Positions 1-12,400 of a stretch of 64,000 bases of DNA are shown here, in pieces. Where the stretch lies: assembly GCA_964036045.1 (NCBI GenBank), contig OZ038395.1:7946465-8010464 (forward strand), written 5' to 3'. Made by a program: the position numbers and the translations under genes. Positions within the stretch are counted from its first letter, which is position 1; each line of letters begins with the position of its first letter. Under the pieces are notes generated by a model. It searched no databases, was not told where the DNA came from, and saw only the letters and a program-made list of their open reading frames with translations. The DNA is from Eutreptiella sp. 'Long Island Sound 2002' (taxonomy: Eukaryota; Euglenozoa; Euglenophyceae; Eutreptiales; Eutreptiaceae).

Positions 1-100
1 GCAACCGACAGTAACCGCCCCCAACCGCTTTGGCAACCTCCTCCAACCGCCTGTCTAACCGCCTCTGGGGCCGCCTCTGAGGCCCCTTCCCTTTGAATGA
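1..100. repeat. Family H interspersed repeat, copy 1 (cut by window edge)
   Basis: The AACCGACAGTAACCGCCCCC-type sequence followed by CAACCTCCTCCAACCGCC and a GGCCGCCTCTG block recurs at 25,620-25,747 and 49,650-49,818, and in inverted orientation at 34,300-34,463. The copy is incomplete because the window begins inside it. Confidence 0.65.
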
Positions 101-177
101 ATCCCCACCCGGACCCCAACCGGCCCACTTCCTCAGCCTTTGTCCATCCCCCGTGCAGCATGCACATTCCCCCGCAG

Positions 178-480
178 GTCACGATCAGCAACCCCACAGC
201 CATGCTCTGGTACGACGTCACCATGGTCAACTCCGTCGCGTACACCGACTGGGGCTTCGTGATGGGCACCGGCGACTTCGAGAAGACGCACGTGCCCACC
301 GAGGACGGCGAGGTCGAGATCTGCGTGACCGCCTGGACCGCCGGCACGATGGAGTTCGGCCTCCGGGTCGATATCGAGGGCAAGGCGGCGGAGTCGACAC
401 TGCCGCGGCTGCCGGCGTCTGCGATCAAACTGTACCCGATTGTGAAGTCGGTGCTCGCCGGCAAGTACTGGGAGGCTCAG
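178..480 (+). CDS. Exon 1 in window: strand-rich Ig-like segment
   Basis: The exon encodes residues 1-101. It follows an acceptor CAG at 175-177 and ends before a GTGCGA donor; both junctions are phase 0. The residues alternate between hydrophobic and polar, as in a beta-sandwich, with a single cysteine and no EGF pattern. An Ig-like fold is inference. An alternative acceptor at 158 would extend it. The preceding intron starts before the window and contains a copy of an interspersed repeat at 1-100. The following intron (1,246 bp) holds a sense family A copy and a tRNA-like relic. Confidence 0.7.
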
Positions 481-3400
481 GTGCGATGTCCGGGGGGGGC
501 GCGAGAAGGCGGTGGGTACGGGCGGGAATTCGGGGGTGAGGGGGGCGGTGCACCGCGAGCGACGGTCGGGGCTGGCCGGGGACGGGAAGCGGGGGGGAGG
601 GCAGCAAAAATGGTCAAACGACCCCCACAACAACCACCACAACCCCCAATACGCCAACTACTGGGCAACGCTAACGCACAAACGGCACATCCCGCCGCAA
701 CCAGCACAGCCCCGGCACACCAACTACTGGGCTCCGCGAACGCGGAAATGACACCAGCAAGAGCACCGGCCGCAGCGGCCGACAGAACGCAGCGACGACG
801 CAACATGCGAAAGGGAGAACGGGTGACTGTCCAGGGCCCCGTAAAGAAACAACAACCCGATGGAATGTCACACGGGGGGGGGGAGGAAGCAGGTGCAGCC
901 GCGCTCCTGCTGCCAACACATCCAGGGGCTTCCATGGCGGCAGGAACCGGATTGAAGAACGAGGAATTGTGGTGGTGTGTCTGACGTTGTGTGGGGCAGT
1001 TCACGTCGTGATGGTTGAACGAGCCCTCAGAACAGGTCGCATGGGGGTACCTCATCCGTCACAGCGGAAGGCGCCCATGGCAATGTCGCCGAAGAGCTTT
1101 TTGTTCGGCCTTCAAAAAAAAGTTGTATTTCAGTGCTCAAAATAAGAGTTAGGGGTCCCGAGTGGTGAATGGGGGCGAATCCGCTGGATAATCCAACGCA
1201 GGTTCAAATCCAGCACGGCCCAATGAGAATTTGTTGCTCTGCAGCCTCGTGCCTTTGTGGTGAGGGTTGGCCCTCAGTATCTGCATCCCTCAGCGCGGGG
1301 AGGGGGGGGGGCCTGCCCGACGGGCCCGCTTCCCCGGACGCATCCTCCATCGCATGGGGGGCCGACGCAGGTACGGCACCAGGGCACACCGAGGGCCAGC
1401 AAGGGGACTGAGGGATGAGCGTGCGATGGAGGGGGGGTTATGCTCCGCTGGCACTGGCACTGTCGCTGGTCTACTGTTTGAGTGCCTGATCCCGGGCACC
1501 CCCGGACCGCAAAAGGATCGCCACGTCCCGCCGATCGCATGCCGCGAGAGACTGCCAGGGCAGGGGCTGCGGGGGGGACAACAGTGGACCGCCAACCGGG
1601 GCTTGAGGGTTGCGTCGCGTGCGATTTCGCGATCCGACGTCGCGCGCGATCTGGGAAGTTACCCCTGGTCGCGTGTGCGGCCACTCGGACTCGGGTGCCC
1701 GGGACGCCCCCGTCCGCTCCGCTCAGGTGGAGGCCCGTGTGGAGGTGCCGGAGGGGCTGCCGGCCGGTCTTTACAGCGGGAGCCTCGTGCTGCGGTACCC
1801 GGGCTATTTCCGCATCCCCGTCAACTTCTCCGTCGTGAACGTCGTCGTGGAGCCCGACACCATCCGTCTGTCGGAGACGGGCTCCTTCGAGCAGTGGGCC
1901 TACCGCCTCACGGCCAACCCCATGCGGGACGTCCTCGTGCAGTTCCAGACCAACGAGTCCGTCGCGACCCTCAGCACCGGCTCCGGCAACGTCACCATCG
2001 CGCCCGCCGTGGCCACGGCGCGGCAGTTCCGGGAGGTGTACCCGAGCACCGTCTTCAACGGCTTCGTCACGGGGCCGCTGGAGACCGAGCTGCGGGTGTG
2101 CCCCGGCCGTGGCGCTCGTGTCCGGCACCTGCCTTCTCCCTGTGCCTAGGCCCCTTGGCCCCCTTCGTGTGGCCTCTTTTCCCATGCATGGTCCTCATGT
2201 CCCATGGTCCACGTTCCCCATCCTATGTCCGTGTGTCCCAGACCGAGGGGGATGGGGTACAGAGGTTTCCACCCAGACTTGCCACTAGCGTCCGCCAGGT
2301 CACGCGTGATCAGATGGAGCCGGGCCCTACTGGGTCCGACACAGGACGCAGCTGGTTCCTACTGAGCTCCGGGTGCGACGGGAGCAGATATTACCGAGTG
2401 GCACATGGTACAGGGCCGATTCCTAATGAAATTCAGTTCCCCTGCCGGACACGAGTGGCATGTCTGGTCCCACCCCTGTGCATGCACCCGACCTTGCTGA
2501 ACAACGTGCACAGGCGGGACTGGGGAGGGAGATGGCCACACACACACACCAGGGCGCTGACCACGGAACCCCCGTGTGGGTGGGGGGGAAGGGACCAAAA
2601 GAAGTTTACCGCCGGTTGGATCCGTAAAGTTTTTGCCGACACGACCCGGCGCACGGAGAACCAGAAACGGTGGGCCCAAACAGCGGCTTGCGGGGCTTCA
2701 TCGTGCGCACACCCGCGGTCACGCGCCATTTTGCGAAACGCTCATCTCAGCGGGGGACCGAGCTCCTTGGAGACCAGACTAGCCGCCAGCGCCCTGCTGG
2801 GGCACTGTGAGACCGAGCGGAGCCCTACTTGGGGGGTGCACTGGACGCAGCTGGATCCTACTGAGTTCCCGGTATGACAGGAGAGGGTATTGCTCGGTGC
2901 CAGGCAGCACACGACCGATTCCTTACGAACTGCCGCTCTCCTCTCCGGAACGCTCAGCACAACATCCTGTCGCGTTGCGCTGTTCCCACACCGTCCGTCG
3001 AATCTTTGCACCGCCCCCGCACCGTTCCTCCCGCCCGCGGTCCCGGTCACGCATGTGTCAGATAAGGTACACGCACGTGTTTGCGGGAGGCTGGACGCCC
3101 AGCACTCACCGAATGCCCCCAGCCGAGCTACTTTGTCGGCGAAGACCGGCCCAGTGAAACCATTCGACCATCGCATGCGATTCACAATTTCTGACGCTGT
3201 TCCTCAGAATTTTGCATCGTTCCCGCACCGTTCGGAACTGCACCGGAAGGTTGTTGTCTCAAGGACGGCCCTCGGGGCCGGCGGGAACCAGCCAACCGCC
3301 GGTGTTTGACCGTCTCGCGCTCCCCTGTGGCCTCCCTCTCCTTCCAGTGCAGCTCAGCCCATGCACCCGCGACCTCTGCCTCTCCAGGCCCGACTGTTCA

Positions 3401-6400
3401 TCCTCGCCGAAGGCGTGCGCTGCGACCGCGACGGGGCGTACAGCTCCAAGGCGCGCATCATCGTGAAGGACGAGGACCACCTCTGCAGTCCCCCCGACTG
3501 CAGCGGCCACGGCCAGTGCGTGCGGGCCTTCACCACCTCCGCCATCATCAGCTCGCAGGACGGCATCTGCGCGTGCGACCCCGACTGGCTGGGCCCCGGC
3601 TGCAGCTACACCTGCCCCGTGTCTGCGAGCGGCGCGATGTGCGGGGGCCACGGGGTGTGCGAGCTCTCGACGGCCGCCGGCGCCTCGTGCCGCTGCAACA
3701 CCAGCACCGCCACGGGCTTCTGGGGCGCCCCCGACTGCTTCGCGTGCGCGCCGGACTACTACGGCGCGGACTGCCAGGTCTACTGCAACGGCTGCAGCGC
3801 GCGCGGCGTCTGCAACTCCAACCCCGGCCCCGCAGACCCGGTGTGCCTGTGCCAGCACGGCGCCTGGGGCCCGAGCTGCGAGTTCGAGTGCCCGGGCAGC
3901 CCCGGCAGCGACCCCTGCTCGGGTCATGGCCAGTGCGACGACGGCGCGTTCGGCACGTATGCCCTTGCGCCGCGTGCCGGTCCCGGTTGTTTGTCAGCCA
4001 GGCTTGTGCTTAGCGTGGGATGGGCATAATTTGGAATGGCAAAGTTCGGCACAACAAAATTGTCTTGTACGACATTTCGCCACCGTATTTAGGGACCGAA
4101 GCCGTTTGTTAAGGTAGCAGATAATATCAAGTATCCAAATGTCAGGAACCAACAGCAATTATCTTGCCATGAGGTAATATCAGCCCCACATGTTGTTCAG
4201 CACCACATCATGTTCAAGGTATGAACCCGGTATTACATACAGGGGGGACACTGATACGCACACGGAAACACAGCGAGGCAGGCTATGGACGGCCTGTGGA
4301 CAGAGGTGCGTGGACAGCAAACACAGTCAAACGACCCCTGCAACAAGCAGCACAACCCCCAATACGCCAACCACTGGGCGCCATTCACGCGCAAACGGCA
4401 CCCCATGCCACATTCAGCACAGCCCCAGCACACCAACCACTGGGCTCCGCGAACGCGGAAACGACACCAGCAAGAGCACCGGCCGCAGCGGCCGACAGAA
4501 CGCAGCGACCCGACGCAACATGCGAAGGGAAGAACGGGTGACCGTCCAGGGCCCCGTAAAGAAACAACAACCAGACGGAATGTCACACGGGGGGGGGGGG
4601 ATTTCGTGGCATTTTGATTTCGCGTGGGAGAAATTTTGCGTTTCAAATTGACCGCGAAATTTCCCACACAAAATTCAGGGTGATCCGCGAATTTCTCGCA
4701 CACACTGTGGACTCTGGCGGGGGTACCACACAAAATCCGCAAAATGTCCCTCAGCGAAATTTGCTTTGTGCCAACGCCCCCCCCCCCCCTCCCCCCTGTA
4801 GGCTCTGGTGGTAGTTGAGTTGTTGAAGGATTGCCTTGTGGCACTTGATGTCCCTGGCTCAATTCTTAGGCCGCAGTTTCCCTGTGAGAATTTGGTGTGT
4901 ACGCTTGTTCTTGTGCCATGATGTGGACATTTTGTCCCAAAATTTGCCGTGGTATTCAAGAATTGGTGCCAAGTTGTCACCGAATTTCGCCATTCTAAAT
5001 CCCCCCCCCCCCCGGTATCTGGGTCCTCTGCGCCCTCCCTTCCACTACTCCACGTCCCTCTGTGTCTCGTGCGGTCGCCCCGGCCTCTCTGAGCCTCTGA
5101 CCCTCTCTCTCTGTGTTCGGTGCCTGCGGCCTCCCGCAGACCTGGTCCCCCTTCCGCGGCGTAGGATCGCACGATGTCTGCCCGCGGTCGGCACTCCACG
5201 CGCACAACCGCTGGCGGCGGGCGTGCGTGTCCCCATGCAGTGGGGGGGGGGGATTGAGGTCCGCAATTTTTCGCAATTTCCCACCCTTTCGCAATTTCCC
5301 GCAATTTACCCGCAAATTTTCGCAATTGGATTGGACCCTCCCTGACCGCAATCCCCCCCACGGGACCGCCGCGCAGTCATGGGGGCCCTCTCCTTCCGCT
5401 GCTATGCGAGTGGCGCTGCGCGGAACTCCGCTGGTGCTGATGACCCATCCACAAGTGGAGGGTCCCCTGCTCAAAAGGCGCACACGGACGTACACGCGGA
5501 AGTGCCCACTGGCATACTCCTGCAACCTTTTGGCGCCCTAACAGAGCCAACCACCAAGGCCTTGTGCCAACCCCCCCCCCCCCACGGAGTAGTCAAACAG
5601 GACAAGTCATCCGGGGGCTCCGTTGACACAACCAAAACACGTTCGGACCCGCAGAGGGTCGGGATGTGCAAGGGCGAGAGGCCCATGGGCGCCGGTAAAG
5701 GGAAACAAACCAAAACCATGGCCTCGTTCCAACCCTCCCCCCCTCGGACGGGACGGTAACGCGACGCCGTGCCGGGATCGGAACGGAGAACACTGCAGGG
5801 GGGGGGGGATCAATGGTCGGTTCCAATAGACTGAATGTCCCCGCCATAGACAATTCCAGCCATTAGTCCTGCAGTACTGCGAAGTCCAATCAATGCACGT
5901 GTCCCCTTCTTGGTTGGGGTGCTCCACTATGTAAAGTACAGTGAGGCGTTTTTTGCGGTTAGCTCTGCGGGTCACTTGAGTGCTTGTCCTTTCTGCCGAC
6001 TCTAAAGAACAACCAGGATCAATAAAATAGCAGTGGTCCATAAGGTGTGGACTGCATTCATTGTACTACTTGCAAACTGACTGCGCCGGGGTGCCGTGTA
6101 GGGGGGCTCGGCGGTGTCGAAGGTGAACCGACCGGGTCAGTACGCATGCGCTGCCGTGGCACACCACGCCTTCCCCCGTTCCCACGCAGGGGCTTCTGCA
6201 ACTGCTCTGCGGACTGGCACGGCGCCGCGTGTGAGACCCCATGCCCCGGTCTACTGACCGGCAGCGTCTGCAGCGGCCACGGCCAGTGCACCGCGGCCAT
6301 GTGCCTGTGCCACGCGAGCTTCCGCGGCCCCGCGTGCGAGAAGCAGTGCCCCGGGCCGCTCGACTCCCCGTGCCACGGCCACGGCACGTGCGACAGCCTC

Positions 6401-9400
6401 GCGGAGTGCACGTGCTTCCTGGACTGGTGGAGCCCGGACTGCCACGCCCCCTGCCCGTCTGCCAATGGCCTGACGTGCGCCGGGCGCGGCACGTGCGACT
6501 GGGGCGCCTACGGCGCCGGGAACTGCACGTGCCTGCCCGGCTACTACGGCCCCGCGTGCGACCAGGAGTGCCCCGGCGGCGCCGGCAACCCGTGCTCCGG
6601 CCGAGGCACGTGCGACGAAGGGAACATCGGCTCCGGCGTCTGCATGTGCACCCTCAGTGGGTACTGGGGGCCTGCCTGTGAGAACGAGTGCCTGCCCAGC
6701 GCCGCGAACCCCTGCAACGGCAAGGGGATCTGCAGCGAGGGCTCGGCCGGGACAGGGAACTGTACGTGCCACATGGAGCGGGGCCTGGGCTTCTGGGGCG
6801 GCGTGGATTGCACGGACTGCATGCCCCTCTACTGGGGCGCCAACTGCGACCAGAGATGCCCCGACTGCAACGGCCGCGGCACCTGCTCTGCCGGGGTGGC
6901 CGGCCTCGGTTACTGCATGTGCAACCCCGGCACATGGGGCAACAGCATGAACGGGTATGTTCTGTTGTTGTGGAGGGGTGGGGCCAGGTGAGGGGAGGCG
7001 GGGCAAGTCAAGGATGAGGGTGATGATGAGGGTGAGGTGAGGTGAGGTGAGGTGAGGTGAGGTGAGGTGAGGTGAGGTGAGGTGAGGTGAGGTGAGGGCA
7101 GGTGAGGTGAGGTGAGGTGAGGTGAGGTGAGGTGAGGTGAGGTGAGGTGAGGTGAGGTGAGGGCAGGTGAGGTGAGGTGAGGTGAGGTGAGGTGAGGGCA
7201 GGTGAGGTGAGGTGAGGTGAGGTGAGGGCAGGTGAGGTGAGGTGAGGTGAGGTGAGGTGAGGTGAGGTGAGGTGAGGTGAGGTGAGGGCAGGTGAGGTGA
7301 GGGCAGGTGAGGTGAGGTGAGGTGAGGTGAGGTGAGGGCAGGTGAGGTGAGGTGAGGTGAGGTGAGGGCAGGTGAGGTGAGGTGAGGTGAGGTGAGGGCA
7401 GGTGAGGTGAGGTGAGGTGAGGTGAGGTGAGGGCAGGTGAGGTGAGGTGAGGTGAGGTGAGGTGAGGTGAGGTGAGGTGAGGTGAGGTGAGGGCAGGTGA
7501 GGTGAGGTGAGGTGAGGTGAGGTGAGGGCAGGTGAGGTGAGGTGAGGTAAGGTGAGGTGATTCCCTGTCCAATACCACGTCCATCACCACCTCCAATGCC
7601 ATGTCCCTGTGCCCGATCCCGCGTCCACTTCCATGTTCAAGTTTATTGACCCCCTTGCCATGAGGTGTCCAAAAACGCCATTTTTCGCTTCTCTGTTTTT
7701 TTTGAGGGGTGCTGCCAAGCGGGGGCCCGCAACGCGGACCAGATACAGGAGCCCGATGGGTGGCGTGGGTGCGGGGGGTGGGTGGGTGAAGATAGAGTTG
7801 TCCAAATGGGCCCCAGTCGCGGCCCCCCACCCCTTCCGTGGAATGCCGGATCACACCACACCGCACACCAGATTCCTCCGCTTGACCAGGGCGTGCGTGC
7901 CCTGCGCAGCGACAGCCACGGCGGTCGTCTGTGTCCGATGTCGAAGAAAGGCCTGGCTTCGCGATTTGCACATCTGCGATTCGCGATTTGGGGTAAGAAA
8001 TGCCCTCGTGGCGGCCCATTGGCCCTTGCTTTGCACGTGGCACCATTATCCGGGTCGCCAAGCAAACAACAATTCTGCGGTGTAGTGTCGTCGCGTTGCC
8101 GGTGCCTGCGTGTGGTCGAGCGTCATCCGGTGTGGCCACCTTGCCTCCCTGTCCACCGCAGGCGGCAGCAATGCGTCCACGACTGCCCCGGCGGCCAGAG
8201 CAACCCCTGCAACGCCCACGGCACATGCTCCGAGGGCTGGGATGGCACGGGCGAGTGCACCTGCGACGCCGATTGGTATGGGCTGGCGTGCCAGTTCGAG
8301 TGCCCCATGGGCTTGTTCATGATCGCCTGCAGTGGTAACGGCCGCTGTGACGACGGTCGCCTGGGCTCCGGCAACTGCACGTGCAACGCCCAATACCGCG
8401 GGCCGGACTGCGGGGCCATGTGCCCCGGGAGCTACGTGGGCACGGACGTCTGCTCTGGCCACGGTCAGTGCGATCAGGTGTGGGGCCCGGGCGCCCGGGT
8501 CGGGTCTATGCCGTGCGTTGAGGGTGCGGAGGGTACGGGGTACGGGGCGGTCCGGGGGCGCAGGGCTGTGGGGGCCCGTGGGCCTGCCACTCCAACCGCA
8601 TGTCAGGGAGGGCCTCGGACGGGGGGCCCGGCCCGGATGACTGCTTTTTTGTGCACCCGGCCCCCTCGCCGGGCCTGAATGACTGAAAAGTTTTCCAAAA
8701 AAAAATTCTACAAAAATTCCCAAAAAATTCCCAAAAAAAGACCTGAGGCACACAGGGGGGGAAAAGGGCATATGGGGGACGGCCCGGACAGCGCGTGGAG
8801 GAACAGGGCACCTGGGCCGCACAGAAACACAGCGAGGCAGGCTATGGACGGCCTGTGGACAGAGGTGTGTGGACAGCAAAAACAGTCAAACGACCCCGGC
8901 AAAAACCAGCACAACCCCCAATACGCCAACTATTGGGCGCCGCTGACACGCAAACGGCACACCATGCCGCATTCAGCACAGTCCCAACACGCCAACTATT
9001 GGGCTCCGCGAACGCGGAAACAACACCAGCAAGAGCACTGGCCGCAGCGGCCGACAGAAAGCAGCGACCCGACGCAACATGCGAAGGGAAGAACGGGTGA
9101 CCGTCCAGGGCCCCGTAAAGGAGCAACAACCAGACGGAATGTCACACAGGGGGGTCCGCTTGGGGGCTCTCTCTCCTTTCTTTTCCTTCGGGCCTGTGAT
9201 CCTCCCCCCCCCCTTCCCCCCCCCCGCCACTGGCAGCTGCCGTTCATGCTGCGCCAACCCGGTGACGCGAAGACCGAACCGCCGTCTGCGCTCCTGTTGC
9301 GCCGCGGGGCACTCCGCCGTGGCAGAGACGGTGCTCTCCGCGCGGGAGGCTGTTGTCGTGTGGATCCCGAATGTGTTGGTGCCACGGCCCGCCACGAATC

Positions 9401-12400
9401 GAGACACAGAATCGGTCGGCCAGCACAGCGGCTTGGGGGGTCTTCGTGCGGAAACGGCCACCTCGTCGATTCACATCGGACATGATCGCATGAGATCCTA
9501 CTGAGTCGGCCGCCGCACGCAGCGCATCCCACTGAGTCCCGGTGTCCAAGCGGGCGGGTATTAGCGAGTGGCACAGGGTACGGGGCTGGTTCGTCGCAAG
9601 CGCAGCCCTGCCCTGCCCCTGTCCCTCGCTCCTCCTTTCAGGACGCGGCGTGCCACTGCTCCCCGAACTTCTACCTCTTCGACTGCTCTGCCGAGTGCCC
9701 GAGGACAGCGGACGGCTACTGCGCCGGCCACGGCACGTGCAGCTGGGGCACCAACGGCACCGGCCTGTGCACGTGCGACGCGGACCACTGGGGCCACATG
9801 TGCGAGTTCCAGTGCCCTGGCCTCGCCCAGGGCAGCGTCTGCTCCGGCCACGGGCGCTGCGAGGACGGCGCCTTCGGCTCGGGCCTGTGCGACTGCGACG
9901 CGAACTACGGCGGCGCGATGTGCGTGAACCTGTGCCCCGGCGGCGCCGACAACATGTGCCACGGCCACGGCCAGTGCACCCCTGAGATCGGCATGTGCTA
10001 CTGCGACTGGTATGCGCCGGGGCTGAGTGTGAGGGCCAACGTGCTCGTGGAGGAGAGGGCGGGCCGGCGCGTGAGGGAGGGGAAGGCCACGGGGTGCAGC
10101 GGCAACTGCTTGTGAAACGGGTCGGGGGGGCGGTTGGGCAAGCGGTTCTGAAAGCGGTTGGGGAGCAGGAGGCGGCAGTTACGCCGCGGTTGGAGTTGGA
10201 AGGATCAGGCCTGAGAGAAGGGCTTGAAGGTGAGGCGATGTCTCAGGCCCGATTTGGTGGCGGCCCACGTTCAGCAACAACGTCGACGAGTGCCCGGCGG
10301 TTGGCGGCGAGTGGAATGCCGGCGAGGGCTGCCCGTTGGCCCCGGGGGGGGGGGGGGAGGGCGTGGGACGGCGTTTTTGGTGCGCCCCGCCGGGGCGTGT
10401 GCGTTCTTGAAGGGGGTTGCGCACCGAGTCGAAGGCAACACGTTCTTTTTGGTTGTGAGTGAGGGGCGAGGCGGGGGTAGGGCGTTGTGCCCCTGTGCGT
10501 TGCCCTCCTTTGACCCGCCCCCCCCCCCCCCCACCGCATCTGGATTCCCCCCACAGGCAGTGCGGATGCCCACAGTAATACAGAGGCCTGCTTGTCATAG
10601 CAGAAGGTTCAAGGGTGAGAGGCCAATAGGCGCCGCCACAGGCTAACAGAGCCAACCACCAAGGCCTTGTGCCAACCCCCCCCCCCCCACCGCCACCACC
10701 GTGTCCTGCGCCCCATTTGGCCACCCTTCGGGGTCAGTGCCCGGATTTGGGCGGTAAACTTGGTTAGCCACTGGGGTCACCGGCGGAAGTTGGGGAGTGG
10801 CCTTGGTCAGGCTTTGGGGTCACTGCCCGCCTTTGGGCGGTCACCTTCCGATGCGAGTGGGGTCACTGCCCTGGGGCCCGCGACACGGACCAGATACAGG
10901 AGCCCGACGGGTGGGGGTGGGTGCGGGGGGTGGGTGGGGATAGAGTTGTCCAAAATGGGCCCCAGTCGCCGCCCCCCACCCCTTCCGTGGAATGCCGGAT
11001 CGCGCACCCCAGATTCCCAGGGCGTGCGTGCCCTGCGCAGCGACAGCCACGGCGGTCGTCTGTGTCCGATGTCGAAGAAAGGCCTGGCTTCGCGATTTGC
11101 ACATCTGCGATTCGCGATTTGGGGTAAGAAATGCCCTCGTGGCGGCCCATTGGCCCTTGCTTTGCACGTGGCACCATTATCCGGGTCGCCCGCAGGGCAG
11201 ACGCTCCCTCGCCGGGCACGCCGGGTGCCGGTCACCGGGTCGCCAACCAACCTTGGCCACCCTGTGGGGCTGTTGCCTGGATTTGGGCGGTAGCACCCGA
11301 TCCTCGACCGCTTTCGGACCAGTAAGTGGCAACCTGAAAATTGCTCTGCAGGGGGGGCCGACATGGACGCCCGCCGAAGGAGGGGGGGGGGTTGGAGAAA
11401 TGGGGTGCCGTGTCGGGCCCTTTGTTTTGTGTAAGAACGGATGTTGGCGCCAAAGGCACAGGAACACAAAATTTGGCCTGAAAATTTTTTTTCACCAATA
11501 ATCCCCCCCCCCCCCCACATTTGAGTAGTCAAAATGATCAGCGCGACGTGGGTATCATTTTGAGCCATAGATGTTGGGTTGACCCTCCCCCCCCCCCCCC
11601 CGGCACGGCAGGTCGGGCGCCCCCGCCCTCAACCTCCCCCTCCCGTCACGGTGGCCAAGGAGGGAGGGGGGGGGGTGGTTGGGAAAATGGGCTTCCGTGT
11701 CACCCCCCCCTCGCAGAGCAATTTTCTTCCTGCCAAGTGGCTGCCGCTCGCGTGTCCGCTCGTCTCACTCGGCCACTTAGTGCGTTGGTTGGCCAACTCG
11801 ATCTGCCGTCCACAGGGGCATGCAGACCGGCTATTGGAGCTACGATGCCAACATGAGCTGCACCGTCTGTATGCCGGGCTACTGGGGCCACAACTGCACC
11901 AACATGGCCAAGTTCTGCCTGTGGGGCACCGTCAGCGACGGCCGCTACGGCGACGGCAACTGCACGTGCCTCAACGGGACCTACGGCGACCTGTGCGACC
12001 ACGAGTGCCCCGGCGGCATGGCCAACCCGTGCAACGGCCACGGCCACTGCAGCGACGGCGTCACCGGCACGGGCGAGTGCACGTGCGCCCCCAACTACTG
12101 GGGCTACGGCTGCGGCAACCCGTGCCCGCTGCTCGACACGCCCTCCGGCGTCTGCAACGCCGGGCAGTGCGACGACGGCGTGAACGGCACCGGCAATTGC
12201 ATCTGCCCGACCTCGTACCGCGGGGTGTTCTGCGAGTGGCAGTGCCCTGGCCCCGTCGGCAACCCCTGCACGGGGCACGGAACGTGCGACGACTACGGCC
12301 TCTGCCACTGCGACAGCGGCTACTGGGGCTTCAACTGCAGCTTCACCTGCCCCGGCTTCGTCGCCCCGGTGGCCAGCGGCGACAACGCCACCGTCTGCAG

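Noticed and set aside
7031-7558. CRISPR array
   Set aside because: The repeats are 5-bp tandem units without spacers, in a eukaryotic intron.
6910-8226. A 438-codon - strand frame rich in LTSPH repeats
   Set aside because: It is the translation of the GGTGA simple-sequence array and has no start context or domains.
8842-9129. Repeated - strand frames in every family A copy
   Set aside because: The similar product in each copy follows from the copies being similar DNA. There is no ATG, no domain and no evidence of coding constraint from this window.
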